Origin: Terriglobus roseus DSM 18391
GTDB lineage: Bacteria; Acidobacteriota; Terriglobia; Terriglobales; Acidobacteriaceae
Assembly: GCF_000265425.1 (NCBI RefSeq)
Contig: NC_018014.1
Coordinates: forward strand, 3,286,001-3,350,000
Length of the DNA stretch: 64,000 nt
Direction: 5' to 3'
Of this stretch, positions 53,395 to 63,491 are shown in pieces. The notes under the pieces were generated by a model. The model saw nothing but the letters and a program-made list of their open reading frames with translations, was not told the origin of the DNA and ran no database searches. The translations under genes and the position numbers were made by a program. The stretch's first letter is position 1. Each line of letters opens with the position of its first letter.

Positions 53395-56300
53395 ATGAAG
53401 CGCGCAATAATCAGTTCTCTCGTCTTAGCCTGTGTGTCCACTTGCGTGGCAGGTGCCCAGGCGACGGATCGTCAGTTAATCAGTGGAATCGTCACGGATC
53501 CGAGCGGAGCCTCAGTCCCCAATGCGGAGATCACCGTCACGAATACCGCAACTGGCGTCAGTCGCTCGGTGACCAGCAATTCGGACGGAAACTTCACCGT
53601 TTTGAATCTGACGGTCGGAACCTATGACATCACCACCACGGTGCAGGGTTTCAAGAAGTCGGTGATTACCGGCGTCAACGTTGACGTTGGCGGCAAGCCG
53701 TCTGTGCCTGTAGCCCTTGAGCTCGGTCAGGTTGGCGAGTCCGTGCAAGTCACGTCCGATTCGGTCATGATCCAGACCACCACCTCGGAGATCGGCGGCG
53801 TTGTTACGAGCCAGGAAGCAACGCAGATCCAGTTGAACGGCCGTAACTACGTTCAGCTCCTAACGCTGCAGCCCGGTGTGTCGCAGACGGTAGCCAGCGG
53901 CTTTGCCATCTTCGGTACCTATGGTGTTAACGGCAACTCGCAGTCGGTCAACGGTATCCGTACGGACGCCGCGAACTTCTTCATCGACGGCGTGGACAAC
54001 AAGGACAACGGCGGCGGCGGCAACAACTTCGTCAACATTTCGCCGGACTCCTTGCAGCAGTTCCGTAACGTGGCATCGAGCTACGACGCAAGCTATGGCG
54101 GTACGTCGGGCGCTACAGTGTCCGTGGCCATCAAGAGCGGCGGTCGTGACTTCCATGGCAGCGCTTACGAGTACATCCGTAACAGTGCTGTTCAGGCATT
54201 CCCCTTCCGTGCTCTCTCCACCGGAACGCAGGCACCGATCAAGGCGCCCCTGCGCTACAACGACTTCGGTTACACGATCGGCGGTCCGATTTTCATTCCT
54301 GGTCACTTCAACCGGAACCGGGACAAACTGTTCTTCTTCGCGGCCCAGGAGTACAAGCGTCTGCGCACCTCAACGGTGACGAACGCAAGCGTCCTGACGC
54401 CTGCCGCTATTGCGAATGCCATCGCTACGGGCCCATCGACAGCTACCGGCCGCGCTCTCGCAGCCGCGACACTGCAGGATCCAAGCGGCAACTTCCGCTA
54501 TCTGAGCCTTGGCAATAACAATCAGTCGGAGTACCTGGTCAAGGTCGATTACAACCTGAACGAGAAGAACCAGATCAGCGGTCGTTTTGTCCATGACAAC
54601 GTGCTCAACGTTGGTAACCCGACCAACTTTGTTATCTATGACCGTACGATTCCCGGCCTGACGACATCCGTGAACTGGACGCACACGTTCAACTCGCGGA
54701 TGGTGAACTCGGCCGTCGGATCTTACTCGGGCAATATCATCAACGAGGGCGGCAACATTCGTGCGAATCCACAGTTTGGCAAGTCGATCAATCGTGCTGA
54801 CTACGGCCTGACGTACGGTACGCTTTACAACGCTTCACCGATCATTCCGCAGATCACGATCTCCGGTCTTGGTAATCCTGGCGTCTCACCGCGGCAGTTT
54901 GATAACTCGCAGCGCATCTACGCAATGAAGGATGACTTGTCGATCGTTCTGGGGAACCACTCGTTGAAGACGGGTGCTTACTTCTGGCGCGCTCGTAAGA
55001 ACCAGACGGCTCCGCCACAGTTGAACGGCGCGTTCACGTTTGCAAACGTGGCTGGCCTTGTAGCTGGTAACTTCACGAACTACACCGAGGGCAGCAGCAT
55101 TCCGCAGGTGCAGGCCAGGTTCTCACAGTTTGAGACGTATGTGCAGGACGACTGGACGGTAAGCCGCCGGCTGACCGTGAACCTGGGTCTTCGCTGGCAG
55201 TACATGCCGCCGATCTCGAGCTGGCCAAACAACACGGCCTTCTTCGACCCGTCGTTGTACGATCCGACAAAGGCAGCGACGGTCAGCACAGCGAACGGCA
55301 CCATCACCAACAATCCTGCCCCTTACAACGGTCTTGTACTGCCCGGCACCGGCTTCTCTGATAAGGCGAAGCAGGTCGTATCGCCGGCTGTTTACAACAA
55401 CCCTGCCGTACAGGCGCTTTTCCGCGGCAAGCCAGGCGGAATCGTTCCGACCAAGTACAACACCTTCGCTCCACGTGTTGGATTTGCGTATGACCTGACC
55501 GGCAAGGGTGAGACTGTGCTTCATGGCGGCTACGGCATGTCCTACGAGCGCGTCGAGGGTAACTACATTTACGGCGCCGTCTCTCAGGTCCCGTTTGTGG
55601 CTGTGGCCTCGTTCGCGAGCGCGGGCAGCGCCGATGGCCTGGCAGCGCTCAGCTCTTCCCCGCTGCCGCAGACGATCAGCAACTCTGCTGATCCGAACCT
55701 GGCACCGCCGCGTATTCACAACTACAGTGTTGGCGTGCAGCACAGGCTGTTCAGCAACACTTCGCTGGAAATGAACTATGTTGGCTCCCGTTCGACCAAC
55801 CTGACGTACCGGAAGAATATCAACCAGGCGGCGGCAGGCTTTGAGCAGGCGACCACGGGAGCATCGGCACAGCGCAATGCCTTCCGTCCTTACAAGGGGT
55901 ACGGTGAAATCTACCAGTACACCAACGGTGCCCACTCCAACTACAACTCGCTGCAGGTTCGTATGCAGACGCGCTTCAGTAAGGGTGGCCTGGTTACGTT
56001 GTCTTACACCTGGTCCAAGGCTCTCACCATGGGATCTGCCTTCGATTACCAGCCGCAGGACAGCTATAACCTGGCAGCAGACTACGGCCCAGCAAGCTAC
56101 AACCAGCCGAAGATCTTCGTTGCGAGCTATGTGTATCCGCTGCCCTTCTGGCAGCATGAGCACACCTGGTACAAGCAGGCGCTCGGCGGCTGGCAGCTTT
56201 CGGGCATCACCCGCATTGCCAATGGCCTGCCCATCAACGTGGTTCAACCGTCGGGCCTTTCTGTTGCCGGCAACCTGGTCACGACGTCCGCTGTCGCGCA

Positions 56301-56688
56301 GCGTCCGGATCGTGTCCCCGGTGTGAGCCCCTACGCAAAAAACGGCAAGCAGTACTTGAATGTCGCGGCATTCCGTGCGCCCGCGCCCGGAACCTACGGC
56401 AATCAGAAGTATGACGACATCATGGGACCGCTGTTCAATAACTGGGACGCGGCCGTGCAGAAGAACATCACCTTCCACGAGGGAATCGGCATGGAACTTC
56501 GCGTCGAGATGTTCAATGTTCCGAATCACCTCTCGTTCTTCAATGTGAACGGCACACTTGGTGCACAGCAGCCGAATGGCTCTTATCAACAGAACTTCAA
56601 CGGCAACACGTTCCAGAACTCGTTTGGACAGGTTACAGGCACGACCGATCCGCGGACGCTGGAAGGTGTGGTTCGCTTCCACTTCTAA
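53395..56688 (+). CDS. Oar-like TonB-dependent outer-membrane receptor with CarboxypepD_reg-like domain
   Basis: The protein has 1097 residues from ATG 53395 (AGGGGG four bases upstream). It has a signal peptide (MKRAIISSLVLACVSTCVAGAQA). A carboxypeptidase regulatory-like beta-sandwich follows (about 30-115, ISGIVTDPSGASVPNAEITV and GTYDITTTVQGFKK). Then come the plug (QLNGRNYVQLLTLQPGVSQ, DGVDNKDNGGGGNNF) and a long beta-barrel ending in a typical aromatic residue (EGVVRFHF). Acidobacteria have many such receptors, often next to carbohydrate genes. Its position before sugar-acid genes suggests import of a saccharide or sugar derivative. Confidence 0.92.
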   Translation: MKRAIISSLVLACVSTCVAGAQATDRQLISGIVTDPSGASVPNAEITVTNTATGVSRSVTSNSDGNFTVLNLTVGTYDITTTVQGFKKSVITGVNVDVGGKPSVPVALELGQVGESVQVTSDSVMIQTTTSEIGGVVTSQEATQIQLNGRNYVQLLTLQPGVSQTVASGFAIFGTYGVNGNSQSVNGIRTDAANFFIDGVDNKDNGGGGNNFVNISPDSLQQFRNVASSYDASYGGTSGATVSVAIKSGGRDFHGSAYEYIRNSAVQAFPFRALSTGTQAPIKAPLRYNDFGYTIGGPIFIPGHFNRNRDKLFFFAAQEYKRLRTSTVTNASVLTPAAIANAIATGPSTATGRALAAATLQDPSGNFRYLSLGNNNQSEYLVKVDYNLNEKNQISGRFVHDNVLNVGNPTNFVIYDRTIPGLTTSVNWTHTFNSRMVNSAVGSYSGNIINEGGNIRANPQFGKSINRADYGLTYGTLYNASPIIPQITISGLGNPGVSPRQFDNSQRIYAMKDDLSIVLGNHSLKTGAYFWRARKNQTAPPQLNGAFTFANVAGLVAGNFTNYTEGSSIPQVQARFSQFETYVQDDWTVSRRLTVNLGLRWQYMPPISSWPNNTAFFDPSLYDPTKAATVSTANGTITNNPAPYNGLVLPGTGFSDKAKQVVSPAVYNNPAVQALFRGKPGGIVPTKYNTFAPRVGFAYDLTGKGETVLHGGYGMSYERVEGNYIYGAVSQVPFVAVASFASAGSADGLAALSSSPLPQTISNSADPNLAPPRIHNYSVGVQHRLFSNTSLEMNYVGSRSTNLTYRKNINQAAAGFEQATTGASAQRNAFRPYKGYGEIYQYTNGAHSNYNSLQVRMQTRFSKGGLVTLSYTWSKALTMGSAFDYQPQDSYNLAADYGPASYNQPKIFVASYVYPLPFWQHEHTWYKQALGGWQLSGITRIANGLPINVVQPSGLSVAGNLVTTSAVAQRPDRVPGVSPYAKNGKQYLNVAAFRAPAPGTYGNQKYDDIMGPLFNNWDAAVQKNITFHEGIGMELRVEMFNVPNHLSFFNVNGTLGAQQPNGSYQQNFNGNTFQNSFGQVTGTTDPRTLEGVVRFHF

Positions 56689-56709
56689 AGCAATTTACAA
56701 CCGAGGAGG

Positions 56710-56745
56710 AGCGGGCCTGGCTAACGTCCAGGCCCGCTTTTTCTT
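56710..56745 (+). terminator. Rho-independent terminator after the TonB receptor gene
   Basis: AGCGGGCCTGG (56710-56720) and CCAGGCCCGCT (56728-56738) pair around CTAACGT and are followed by TTTTCTTT. This is a textbook terminator, so the receptor is its own transcription unit. Confidence 0.9.
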
Positions 56746-56775
56746 TGCCAAGGGTAGAGGTAGAATCCACTCGTC

Positions 56776-56789
56776 GGTAATCGTTTACC
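56776..56789. promoter_or_regulatory. Candidate LacI-family operator
   Basis: GGTAATCGTTTACC has arms GGTAA and TTACC around a central CG, with only one symmetric position pair failing. This fits the CG-centred operators of LacI-family sugar regulators. It lies 70 bases before the dehydratase start. No lacI gene is in the window. Confidence 0.5.
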
Positions 56790-56858
56790 CAAACGTCTTC
56801 CCTTACGAGTTCTGCATATACGCTTGACCTGCCGAACGTCAGTTCGAGCCCAAGAGAT

Positions 56859-58823
56859 TTGAGACAACCGTTGACACTGCAAGACCTGATGAATGGCGGC
56901 GAAGACTGGTCGGCGCTGCGTACGCATGATCGCGGACCCGAGGGCATGCTACCCATTACGCCGGAGATGCTGATCCAGCAGCCATCCGGCAACCTGTTTG
57001 GCCTGTCGCAGAACGCTGGCATGGGTTGGGACGTGGCGCGGCTGCGTGATCCTGAGTACCTGATCCTGAGCACGCATGGTGGTGTGCGCGCGGAGGACGG
57101 CACGCCCATTGCGCTTGGGTTTCATACAGGCCACTGGGAAGTCGGCCTGCTGGTCGCGGAGGCCGCGCGCACGCTGCGCAATCAGCATGCGATTCCGTTT
57201 GCCGGCGCCGTGACCGATCCGTGCGATGGCCGGACGCAGGGCACTGCCGGCATGCTGGATTCCCTGCCCTATCGCAACGATGCAGCGATGGTGCTGCGCC
57301 GGTTGATGCGGTCGCTGCCGACGCGGAAGGGTGTGATTGGTGTGGCGACCTGCGACAAGGGACTGCCCGCGATGATGATGGCGCTGGCCTCATCGGGCGC
57401 GTATCCCAGCATCCTGGTACCGGGCGGCGTGACGCTGCTGCCGGATGAGGGTGAGGACGCGGGCAAGGTGCAGACGATTGGCGCACGTTTTGCGCAGGGG
57501 CAGATCTCGCTGGATTATGCGGCGGAGATGGGCTGCAAGGCGTGCGCATCGCCGGGCGGCGGATGCCAGTTCCTGGGGACTGCTGCGACGGCGCAGGTGG
57601 TTGCAGAGGCCATGGGCATGTCGCTGCCGCATACAGCGCTGGCGCCCTCAGGGCAGCCAGTCTGGCTGCGCGCTGCGAAGCAGTCTGCCATGGCGATGCT
57701 GCGGATGACGGCGATGGGGATGGGCACGCGGGATGTGTTGACCGATGCTGCGATCCGCAATGCGATGGTGGTGCACGCGGCCTTTGGTGGATCGACGAAT
57801 CTGTTGCTGCACATTCCTGCCGTGGCGCATGCCGCGGGATTGAAGCGGCCGACGGCGCAGGACTGGATCGCGGTGAATCGCGCTGTGCCTCGGCTGGTGG
57901 ATGCGTTGCCGAATGGGCCGCAGGGCTATGCAACGGTGCAGGTGTTCCTGGCGGGTGCGGTGCCGGAGGTGATGCTGCATCTGCGTCGTGCGGGGCTGCT
58001 GGATACGTCGGTGAAGACCGTGAGCGGCGAGACGCTGGATGCCAACCTGGACTGGTGGGAGACGAGCGAGCGACGCACACAGATGCGCGAGCGCCTGATG
58101 GCCCTGGACGGCATCGATGCGGGCGATGTGATCTTCTCGCCCGATGGGGCGCGTGCGCGTGGACTGACGCCGACAGTGTGCTTCCCTGTTGGCAACCTGG
58201 CACCGGATGGATCGGTGATCAAGAGCACGTCGATCGATCCGTCGCTGATCAATGCGGATGGAGTGTACCGGCACACGGGTCCGGCGCGTGTGTTCATCAC
58301 AGAGGCGGCTGCGATCCATGCGATCAAGGACGGCAAGGTGTCGCACGGCGATGTGATGGTGCTGATCTGCGGCGGGCCGATTGGCGCGGGGATGCAGGAG
58401 GTCTACCAGATCACGTCGGCGTTGAAGAACCTGCCGTTCTGCAAGCATGTGGCCGTGCTGACGGATGCTCGGTTTAGCGGTGTTTCGACCGGTGCGTGCA
58501 TTGGACACATCTCGCCGGAGGCTCTGGCCGGTGGACCGGTGGGCCGCATCGTCGATGGCGACACCATCAGCATCATGGTGGATCGGAACAGCCTGCATGC
58601 AACGGTGGATCTGCTGGGCGAGGGTGATGAGACATTCAGCGCAGAAGAGGGAGCGAAACGGCTGGCAGCACGCGCGCCACGCGCCGATCTGCAGTCGCAC
58701 CCGGATATGACAGACGACACACGCCTGTGGGCTGCGCTGGTGCAGGCCAGCGGCGGTGTCTGGGGCGGATGCGTGTATGACGCGGACGCGATCACGAAGA
58801 GACTTCACACGGCACACGACTAA
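56859..58823 (+). CDS. yjhG: YjhG/YagF-type D-xylonate (aldonate) dehydratase
   Basis: The protein has 654 residues, the same length class as E. coli YjhG/YagF, and is similar from end to end (for example [30 protein letters not shown] and [16 protein letters not shown]). Fe-S cluster Cys are visible in [20 protein letters not shown] and [16 protein letters not shown]. It belongs to the IlvD/Edd family and should dehydrate D-xylonate or a related aldonate to the 2-keto-3-deoxy acid. The start is TTG 56859; another TTG at 56871 is possible. It is followed 10 bases later by an FAH-family gene that would take the product. Confidence 0.92.
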   Translation: MRQPLTLQDLMNGGEDWSALRTHDRGPEGMLPITPEMLIQQPSGNLFGLSQNAGMGWDVARLRDPEYLILSTHGGVRAEDGTPIALGFHTGHWEVGLLVAEAARTLRNQHAIPFAGAVTDPCDGRTQGTAGMLDSLPYRNDAAMVLRRLMRSLPTRKGVIGVATCDKGLPAMMMALASSGAYPSILVPGGVTLLPDEGEDAGKVQTIGARFAQGQISLDYAAEMGCKACASPGGGCQFLGTAATAQVVAEAMGMSLPHTALAPSGQPVWLRAAKQSAMAMLRMTAMGMGTRDVLTDAAIRNAMVVHAAFGGSTNLLLHIPAVAHAAGLKRPTAQDWIAVNRAVPRLVDALPNGPQGYATVQVFLAGAVPEVMLHLRRAGLLDTSVKTVSGETLDANLDWWETSERRTQMRERLMALDGIDAGDVIFSPDGARARGLTPTVCFPVGNLAPDGSVIKSTSIDPSLINADGVYRHTGPARVFITEAAAIHAIKDGKVSHGDVMVLICGGPIGAGMQEVYQITSALKNLPFCKHVAVLTDARFSGVSTGACIGHISPEALAGGPVGRIVDGDTISIMVDRNSLHATVDLLGEGDETFSAEEGAKRLAARAPRADLQSHPDMTDDTRLWAALVQASGGVWGGCVYDADAITKRLHTAHD

Positions 58824-58833
58824 CAAAGGGAGC

Positions 58834-59667
58834 ATGGCATTGAAACTCTTTCGGACGACACAGGGCTTCTTCGTTGAAACCGATGGCACGGCCTACAAGA
58901 TTGAGGCTGAGAACTGGGATGAGCTGCTGAACAGTACAGAGCTGATGGAGCGGGCAGCGGCTGCGACGAGTGGCTCGGCTGTGATGCTGGACGCTTCCAC
59001 GATCCTGGCGCCGGTTACCTCGCAGGAGGTATGGGCCTCCGGCGTGACGTACTACCGCAGCCGCGATGCGCGCATGGAAGAGAGCAAGGCCGCGGGCGGC
59101 GGGGACTTTTATGACCGCGTGTATGTTGCGGAGCGTCCCGAGTTGTTCTTTAAGAGCGCCGGCTGGCGCTCTGTGGGGCCCGGGGACGATGTTCGCATCC
59201 GCACGGATGCTACGTGGTCGATCCCGGAGCCGGAGCTGGTGCTGGTGGCGAATGCGCGTGGTGAGCAGATTGGCCTGACGATCGGCAATGACATGAGTTC
59301 GCGCGATATTGAGGGCGAGAACCCGCTATATCTGCCGCAGGCGAAGGTCTACAACGGTAGCTGTGCGATTGGTCCCTGCATCCTGCTGACGGCAGGTGCA
59401 CCGCTGGACCGGTCGATGAAGATCCTGCTGGAAATTATTCGCGGAGGCCATGATGTCGTGACCGGGAGCACCACTCTGGCGGAGCTGAAGCGCGAGCCTG
59501 CAGAGTTGCTGGAGTATTTGTTCCGCGAGTTGAGCTTCCCGTTTGGCGCGCTGTTGTTTACCGGTACTGGCATTGTGCCGCCGAACGAGTTCACACTGCA
59601 GCCGGGCGATGTGGTGCGTATCAGCATCGACGGCATTGGCACGCTGGAGAATACCGTCAGCGCTTGA
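58834..59667 (+). CDS. Fumarylacetoacetate hydrolase-family protein (likely 2-keto-3-deoxy-pentonate dehydratase)
   Basis: The protein has 277 residues, with AAAGGGAG before ATG 58834. Family features are [16 protein letters not shown], the acidic metal ligands in [13 protein letters not shown] and [26 protein letters not shown], and the C-terminal [21 protein letters not shown]. Pentose-acid pathways of the Weimberg type use FAH-family dehydratases to make 2-oxoglutarate semialdehyde. Being next to the YjhG gene makes this the best guess, though a hydrolase of acylpyruvates is possible. Confidence 0.88.
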   Translation: MALKLFRTTQGFFVETDGTAYKIEAENWDELLNSTELMERAAAATSGSAVMLDASTILAPVTSQEVWASGVTYYRSRDARMEESKAAGGGDFYDRVYVAERPELFFKSAGWRSVGPGDDVRIRTDATWSIPEPELVLVANARGEQIGLTIGNDMSSRDIEGENPLYLPQAKVYNGSCAIGPCILLTAGAPLDRSMKILLEIIRGGHDVVTGSTTLAELKREPAELLEYLFRELSFPFGALLFTGTGIVPPNEFTLQPGDVVRISIDGIGTLENTVSA

Positions 59668-59777
59668 TGCTGGCGGTTTTCACTGCGTGCGGCGTCGATG
59701 CTGCGCACAGAGTTTCCGCGGAAGTTTGGCGGCATAACGAGCGAGGCTTTGTGGAGCTTGCGTGTGCCGTGGTTTGC

Positions 59778-59807
59778 TTGACAGAGTTTGAAGCCGCTGC
59801 ATATAGT
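59778..59807 (+). promoter_or_regulatory. Sigma-70 promoter for the cytochrome c / PQQ dehydrogenase operon
   Basis: TTGACA (59778-59783) and TATAGT (59802-59807) are 18 bases apart, about 90 bases before the cytochrome start. It makes the downstream genes separable from the xylonate genes. Confidence 0.65.
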
Positions 59808-59896
59808 CTTCGCCAACAACTAAATCAGATCTTGCACGTTTTGCAGCAAAGCCCGGCGTTTGTCTCGGGATTATGAAGCACAGGAAGTGGATTGCA

Positions 59897-60751
59897 ATGA
59901 ATCTCTTGTCTAAGACGACGCTGGCCGCGCTGGCGATCTCCGCGGCGGCCGCGCTGCCCTTCCTGCCTGGAGTTTCGGCACAGAATGCGACACCGGTTCC
60001 GGCCGGTCCGCCGCGTACGCCGGTCACGGTTGGTTCGCAGGGACCGCCGCCCGAACATGCGAAGTTTACGGCTACGCAGATCGATGCGGGCGGCAGCCTG
60101 TTCATCCAGAACTGCGCCTTCTGCCACGGCAAGGATGCGGGCGGCGGTGAGAGCGGGCCGGACCTGACGCGGTCAAAGGTCGTGAGCGGCGACAAGAATG
60201 GCGAAGGCATTGGCGCGGTGATCCGCAACGGTCGCCAGGAGAAGGGTATGCCGCGCTTCAGCCTGCCGGATGCGCAGATCATGGAGTTGGTGGCGTTTGT
60301 GCACTCGCAGCAGGACAAGGCGATGTCGCAGACGGGCGTTCGTAAGGGCGTGGAAGATTCCGACCTGCTGACGGGCAATGTGGCGGCGGGCAAGAAGTAC
60401 TTCGAGACGACGGGAAACTGCGTGAGTTGCCACTCGGCTACGGGTGATCTTGCACATGTGGCGAAGAAGTTTACGGGTCTGCGACTGGAGCAGGAGATGC
60501 TTTCGCCTCGCGATGCGAAGACGAAGGTGACTGTGAAGACTCGCACGGGCGTGACGCTGACGGGCATCGAGACGTACAAGGATGAGTTCGTGATCGGGAT
60601 GACGGACACGTTTGGCGTGTATCACTCGTGGCCTGTGACGGCGGTGACGTTTAAGGAAGAGAGCCCGGTCGATGCGCACGTTGCGCTCTTCAGCAAGTAC
60701 ACCGATGAAGACGTTCACAACCTCTACGCGTACATCAACACCCTGAAGTAA
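59897..60751 (+). CDS. Periplasmic dihaem cytochrome c
   Basis: The protein has 284 residues from ATG 59897 (AGGAAG nine bases upstream); ATG 59873 is an alternative. The signal peptide is MNLLSKTTLAALAISAAAALPFLPGVSA. Haem sites are CAFCH (near residue 71) in a standard cytochrome c domain ending in a Met-bearing segment, and CVSCH (near residue 176), followed by about 110 residues without further haem. It is the likely electron acceptor of the PQQ dehydrogenase encoded immediately downstream, passing electrons to the respiratory chain. Confidence 0.88.
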   Translation: MNLLSKTTLAALAISAAAALPFLPGVSAQNATPVPAGPPRTPVTVGSQGPPPEHAKFTATQIDAGGSLFIQNCAFCHGKDAGGGESGPDLTRSKVVSGDKNGEGIGAVIRNGRQEKGMPRFSLPDAQIMELVAFVHSQQDKAMSQTGVRKGVEDSDLLTGNVAAGKKYFETTGNCVSCHSATGDLAHVAKKFTGLRLEQEMLSPRDAKTKVTVKTRTGVTLTGIETYKDEFVIGMTDTFGVYHSWPVTAVTFKEESPVDAHVALFSKYTDEDVHNLYAYINTLK

Positions 60752-60760
60752 GTGCAGACG

Positions 60761-62371
60761 ATGACACTGATGAAAGCCGGTTTTTCCATGACCTTCCTGC
60801 ACTCTGTGCGCGCCTTTGCTCTTGCCGCCGTGGCTGTAACTTCTGTCTCTGCAACTGCGCAGGGCGTGACCGATGCGATTCTTAAGAACCCTCCGCGTGA
60901 TAGCTGGCCTGGTTTTCACGGGGATTACAGTGGGCAGCGGCACAGCCCGTTGACCGAGATCTCGCCCGCGAACGTGTCGCAGATGACGCTGGCGTGGACA
61001 TTCCAGACGGGTCTGGGTGGCGGCGGGAACACTATGAAGTCGACGCCGATCCTGGTGGATGGGGTTCTGTACTTCACGATGCCGGACCATGTGTGGGCGG
61101 TGGATGCTCGCACTGGTCATACGATCTGGCACTATGCTGCGCCGCCGAACAAGGCGTTCCACATTGGTCAGCGTGGCGTGAGCATGTTGAAGGACAAGCT
61201 GTATTACATGACCAGCGACGCGCATGTGGAGGCACTGGATGCCAAGACAGGCAAGGTGCTTTGGGATGTGATGGTGGCGGACTCGAACAAGGGTCAGTGG
61301 TCGACGATGTCTCCGCTGATTGTTGGCAACCATGTGATGGTGGGCGCTTCGGGCGACTTCGATAACCTGCAGGGTTTCCTGCGGTCGCTGGATCCTGAGA
61401 CGGGTAAGACGCAGTGGCAGTGGGATGCTACGCCTCCGGTTGGAACGCCGAAGATGACCAGCGGCGGCAATATCTGGATGACGGGCACTTACGATCCGGA
61501 GCAGAATCTGATGTTCTGGGGTACGGGCAATCCGACGCCGGTGTTGAACGGTACGGTACGTCCTGGCGACAATCTTTATACGTGCAGCATTGTTGCGCTC
61601 GATCCGGAGACGGGCAAGTTGAAGTGGGCCTTCCAGCCTTCGCCGCACGATACGCATGACTGGGATGCGGTTGAGATCCCGGTGCTGGCGGATGTGACTG
61701 TCGAGGGCAAGCCGCGCAAGGTGCTGATGCAGGCTTCGCGTAACGGTCACTTCTTCGTGATCGATCGCGTTACAGGCAAGAGCATTCTCACGACGACCTT
61801 TGGGCCGGTGAACTGGACACTTGGCATCGACAAGGAAGGTCGTCCGATCCCGAATCCGGCGAAGGAGCCTGCGCAGGATGGCCGGCTGATCGCACCGGAC
61901 GAGGGCGGCCTGACGAACTATCGTTCACCCAGCTTCGATCCGAAGACCGGCCTGTTCATTGTGAGTGCATCGCCGAGCTACAGTCTTTACTTTGCGAAGC
62001 CCGCCGACGGCACGTATGGATGGGCTGGTGCTGATTACAGCCTTTGGTCCAAGGGCGAGCTAATTGCGATCGACTATCGCACGGGCAAGCCGCGCTGGAC
62101 GCATCCACTGGGCCGTCGTGCCGGATCTGGTGTGATGACGACTGCGTCCGGCCTGACCTTCTCGGGCGATGCTTCGGGTAACTTCCTGGCGCTGGATACG
62201 GCGACCGGCAAGACGCTGTGGCATGCGGGCACGGGCGGGAACATCGCATCGACACCGATCACGTATGAGCTGGACGGCCACCAGGTGGTTCTGTTGAGCA
62301 GCGGCAGCATCCTGTATGCCTTTACCCTGCCGGAGCATCACGCGGCGGCAGTGAAGACGGCGAAGAAGTAA
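60761..62371 (+). CDS. PQQ-dependent dehydrogenase (quinoprotein)
   Basis: The protein has about 536 residues; the exact start (60752-60788) is unclear, as no ribosome site stands out, and 60761 is used. A signal peptide (FALAAVAVTSVSATAQG) is followed by an eight-bladed propeller with repeated DxxTGKxxW tryptophan-docking motifs (DARTGHTIWHY, DAKTGKVLWD, DPETGKTQWQW). PQQ/metal ligands fit GTGNPTPVLNG and SPHDTHDWDAVEIP. There is no haem domain, so it uses the separate cytochrome. It should oxidise an alcohol or sugar in the periplasm; the substrate is unknown. Confidence 0.88.
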   Translation: MTLMKAGFSMTFLHSVRAFALAAVAVTSVSATAQGVTDAILKNPPRDSWPGFHGDYSGQRHSPLTEISPANVSQMTLAWTFQTGLGGGGNTMKSTPILVDGVLYFTMPDHVWAVDARTGHTIWHYAAPPNKAFHIGQRGVSMLKDKLYYMTSDAHVEALDAKTGKVLWDVMVADSNKGQWSTMSPLIVGNHVMVGASGDFDNLQGFLRSLDPETGKTQWQWDATPPVGTPKMTSGGNIWMTGTYDPEQNLMFWGTGNPTPVLNGTVRPGDNLYTCSIVALDPETGKLKWAFQPSPHDTHDWDAVEIPVLADVTVEGKPRKVLMQASRNGHFFVIDRVTGKSILTTTFGPVNWTLGIDKEGRPIPNPAKEPAQDGRLIAPDEGGLTNYRSPSFDPKTGLFIVSASPSYSLYFAKPADGTYGWAGADYSLWSKGELIAIDYRTGKPRWTHPLGRRAGSGVMTTASGLTFSGDASGNFLALDTATGKTLWHAGTGGNIASTPITYELDGHQVVLLSSGSILYAFTLPEHHAAAVKTAKK

Positions 62372-62402
62372 GTAAGAGCATTCGTACGATCCGGGGGCGG
62401 TT

Positions 62403-63437
62403 ATGAAGCGTTTTGCGTTGGCAGTTACAGGTGGCATGTTGTTTCTGCAGAGTGCGAGCGCGATGGCCGCGCCCCGTATCCACGTCCTTCTGCTCGATGG
62501 TGAGAGCGCGGCTCCGTACCATAACTGGGCCGCGATCACGCCGATCCTGAAGAAGGAGCTGGACGAGACGGGCCTGTTCGACACCGAGGTGATGACTGCT
62601 CCGCCGAAGGATGGCGACTTTTCGCAGTTTCATCCGGCCTGGAGCAAGTACCAGGTGGTGGTGTTGAACTACGACGCTCCGGACGAACGCTGGGGCGCGG
62701 ATGTGAAGGAAGGCTTCGAGACGTTCATGAAGAACGGCGGCGGGCTGGTCACCGTCCATGCTGCGGACAATGCCTTCCCGAAGTGGAAGGCCTTCAACGA
62801 GATGATCGGGGTCGGTGGCTGGCGCGGTCGCGATGAGAAGTCCGGACCGCACTGGTACTACCAGAACGGTAAGCTGGTCTCCGACGATAAGCCGGGCCGG
62901 GCTGGCATGCATGGCCCGCGTGCTCCCTTCAAAGTGACGGTGCAGGACACGACAAACAATCCCATCCTGAAGGGTCTGCCGAAGACCTGGATGCATCAGG
63001 GCGACGAACTGTACGCGAATCTGCGCGGACCGGGCGGCATGACGGTACTGGCGACGGCTTACTCCGATCCCACGAATCGTGGAACGGGCTTTGAAGAGCC
63101 GATGGTGATGGTCTCGCAGTTTGGCAAGGGTCGCGTCGTTCATGCGGCCTGGGGACACGATGGTGTCGCACTCAGCTCTGTCGATGCCGTGACGATCTTT
63201 CAGCGTGGTGTGGAGTGGGCTGCGACCGGCAAGGTGACGCAGCCGGTGCCTTCGAACTTCCCTACCGCGAATACGGTGAGCTATCGCGCGGACCTGGAGG
63301 CGATGGATCCGAATGCGAAGAAGGGCCTGAATCCGCTGGATATGACGATGCCTGCACCGCCTGCCCGGCCTGGCTTTGCTCCCGTTTCGGGCGCTGGCGC
63401 CCCTCCCGTGACACGCCCAGTGGGTCCGACGCAGTAA
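62403..63437 (+). CDS. Exported ThuA-domain protein
   Basis: The protein has 344 residues, with a signal peptide (MKRFALAVTGGMLFLQSASAMA). The ThuA fold (glutamine-amidotransferase-like) shows in HVLLLDGESAAPYHNW, NYDAPDERWGADVKEGFE, NGGGLVTVHAADNAFPKW and FGKGRVVHAAWGHDG. A Pro-rich tail (MPAPPARPGFAPVSGAGAPP) follows. ThuA takes part in trehalose breakdown through 3-keto sugars in rhizobia; many exported relatives have unknown roles. It lies 31 bases after the PQQ dehydrogenase. Confidence 0.87.
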   Translation: MKRFALAVTGGMLFLQSASAMAAPRIHVLLLDGESAAPYHNWAAITPILKKELDETGLFDTEVMTAPPKDGDFSQFHPAWSKYQVVVLNYDAPDERWGADVKEGFETFMKNGGGLVTVHAADNAFPKWKAFNEMIGVGGWRGRDEKSGPHWYYQNGKLVSDDKPGRAGMHGPRAPFKVTVQDTTNNPILKGLPKTWMHQGDELYANLRGPGGMTVLATAYSDPTNRGTGFEEPMVMVSQFGKGRVVHAAWGHDGVALSSVDAVTIFQRGVEWAATGKVTQPVPSNFPTANTVSYRADLEAMDPNAKKGLNPLDMTMPAPPARPGFAPVSGAGAPPVTRPVGPTQ

Positions 63438-63491
63438 GATGTCCCGCGGGAGACACATCGTGACTCCACTCGCACCAACGCAAGGATAGAC

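Noticed and set aside
56956..58203. 415-codon open frame on the - strand
   Set aside because: Antisense to the YjhG-type dehydratase, which matches its family end to end; composition is Pro/Arg/Ser low complexity.
60173..61750. 525-codon open frame on the - strand
   Set aside because: Antisense to the cytochrome and PQQ dehydrogenase; rich in His and Arg, with no recognisable motif.
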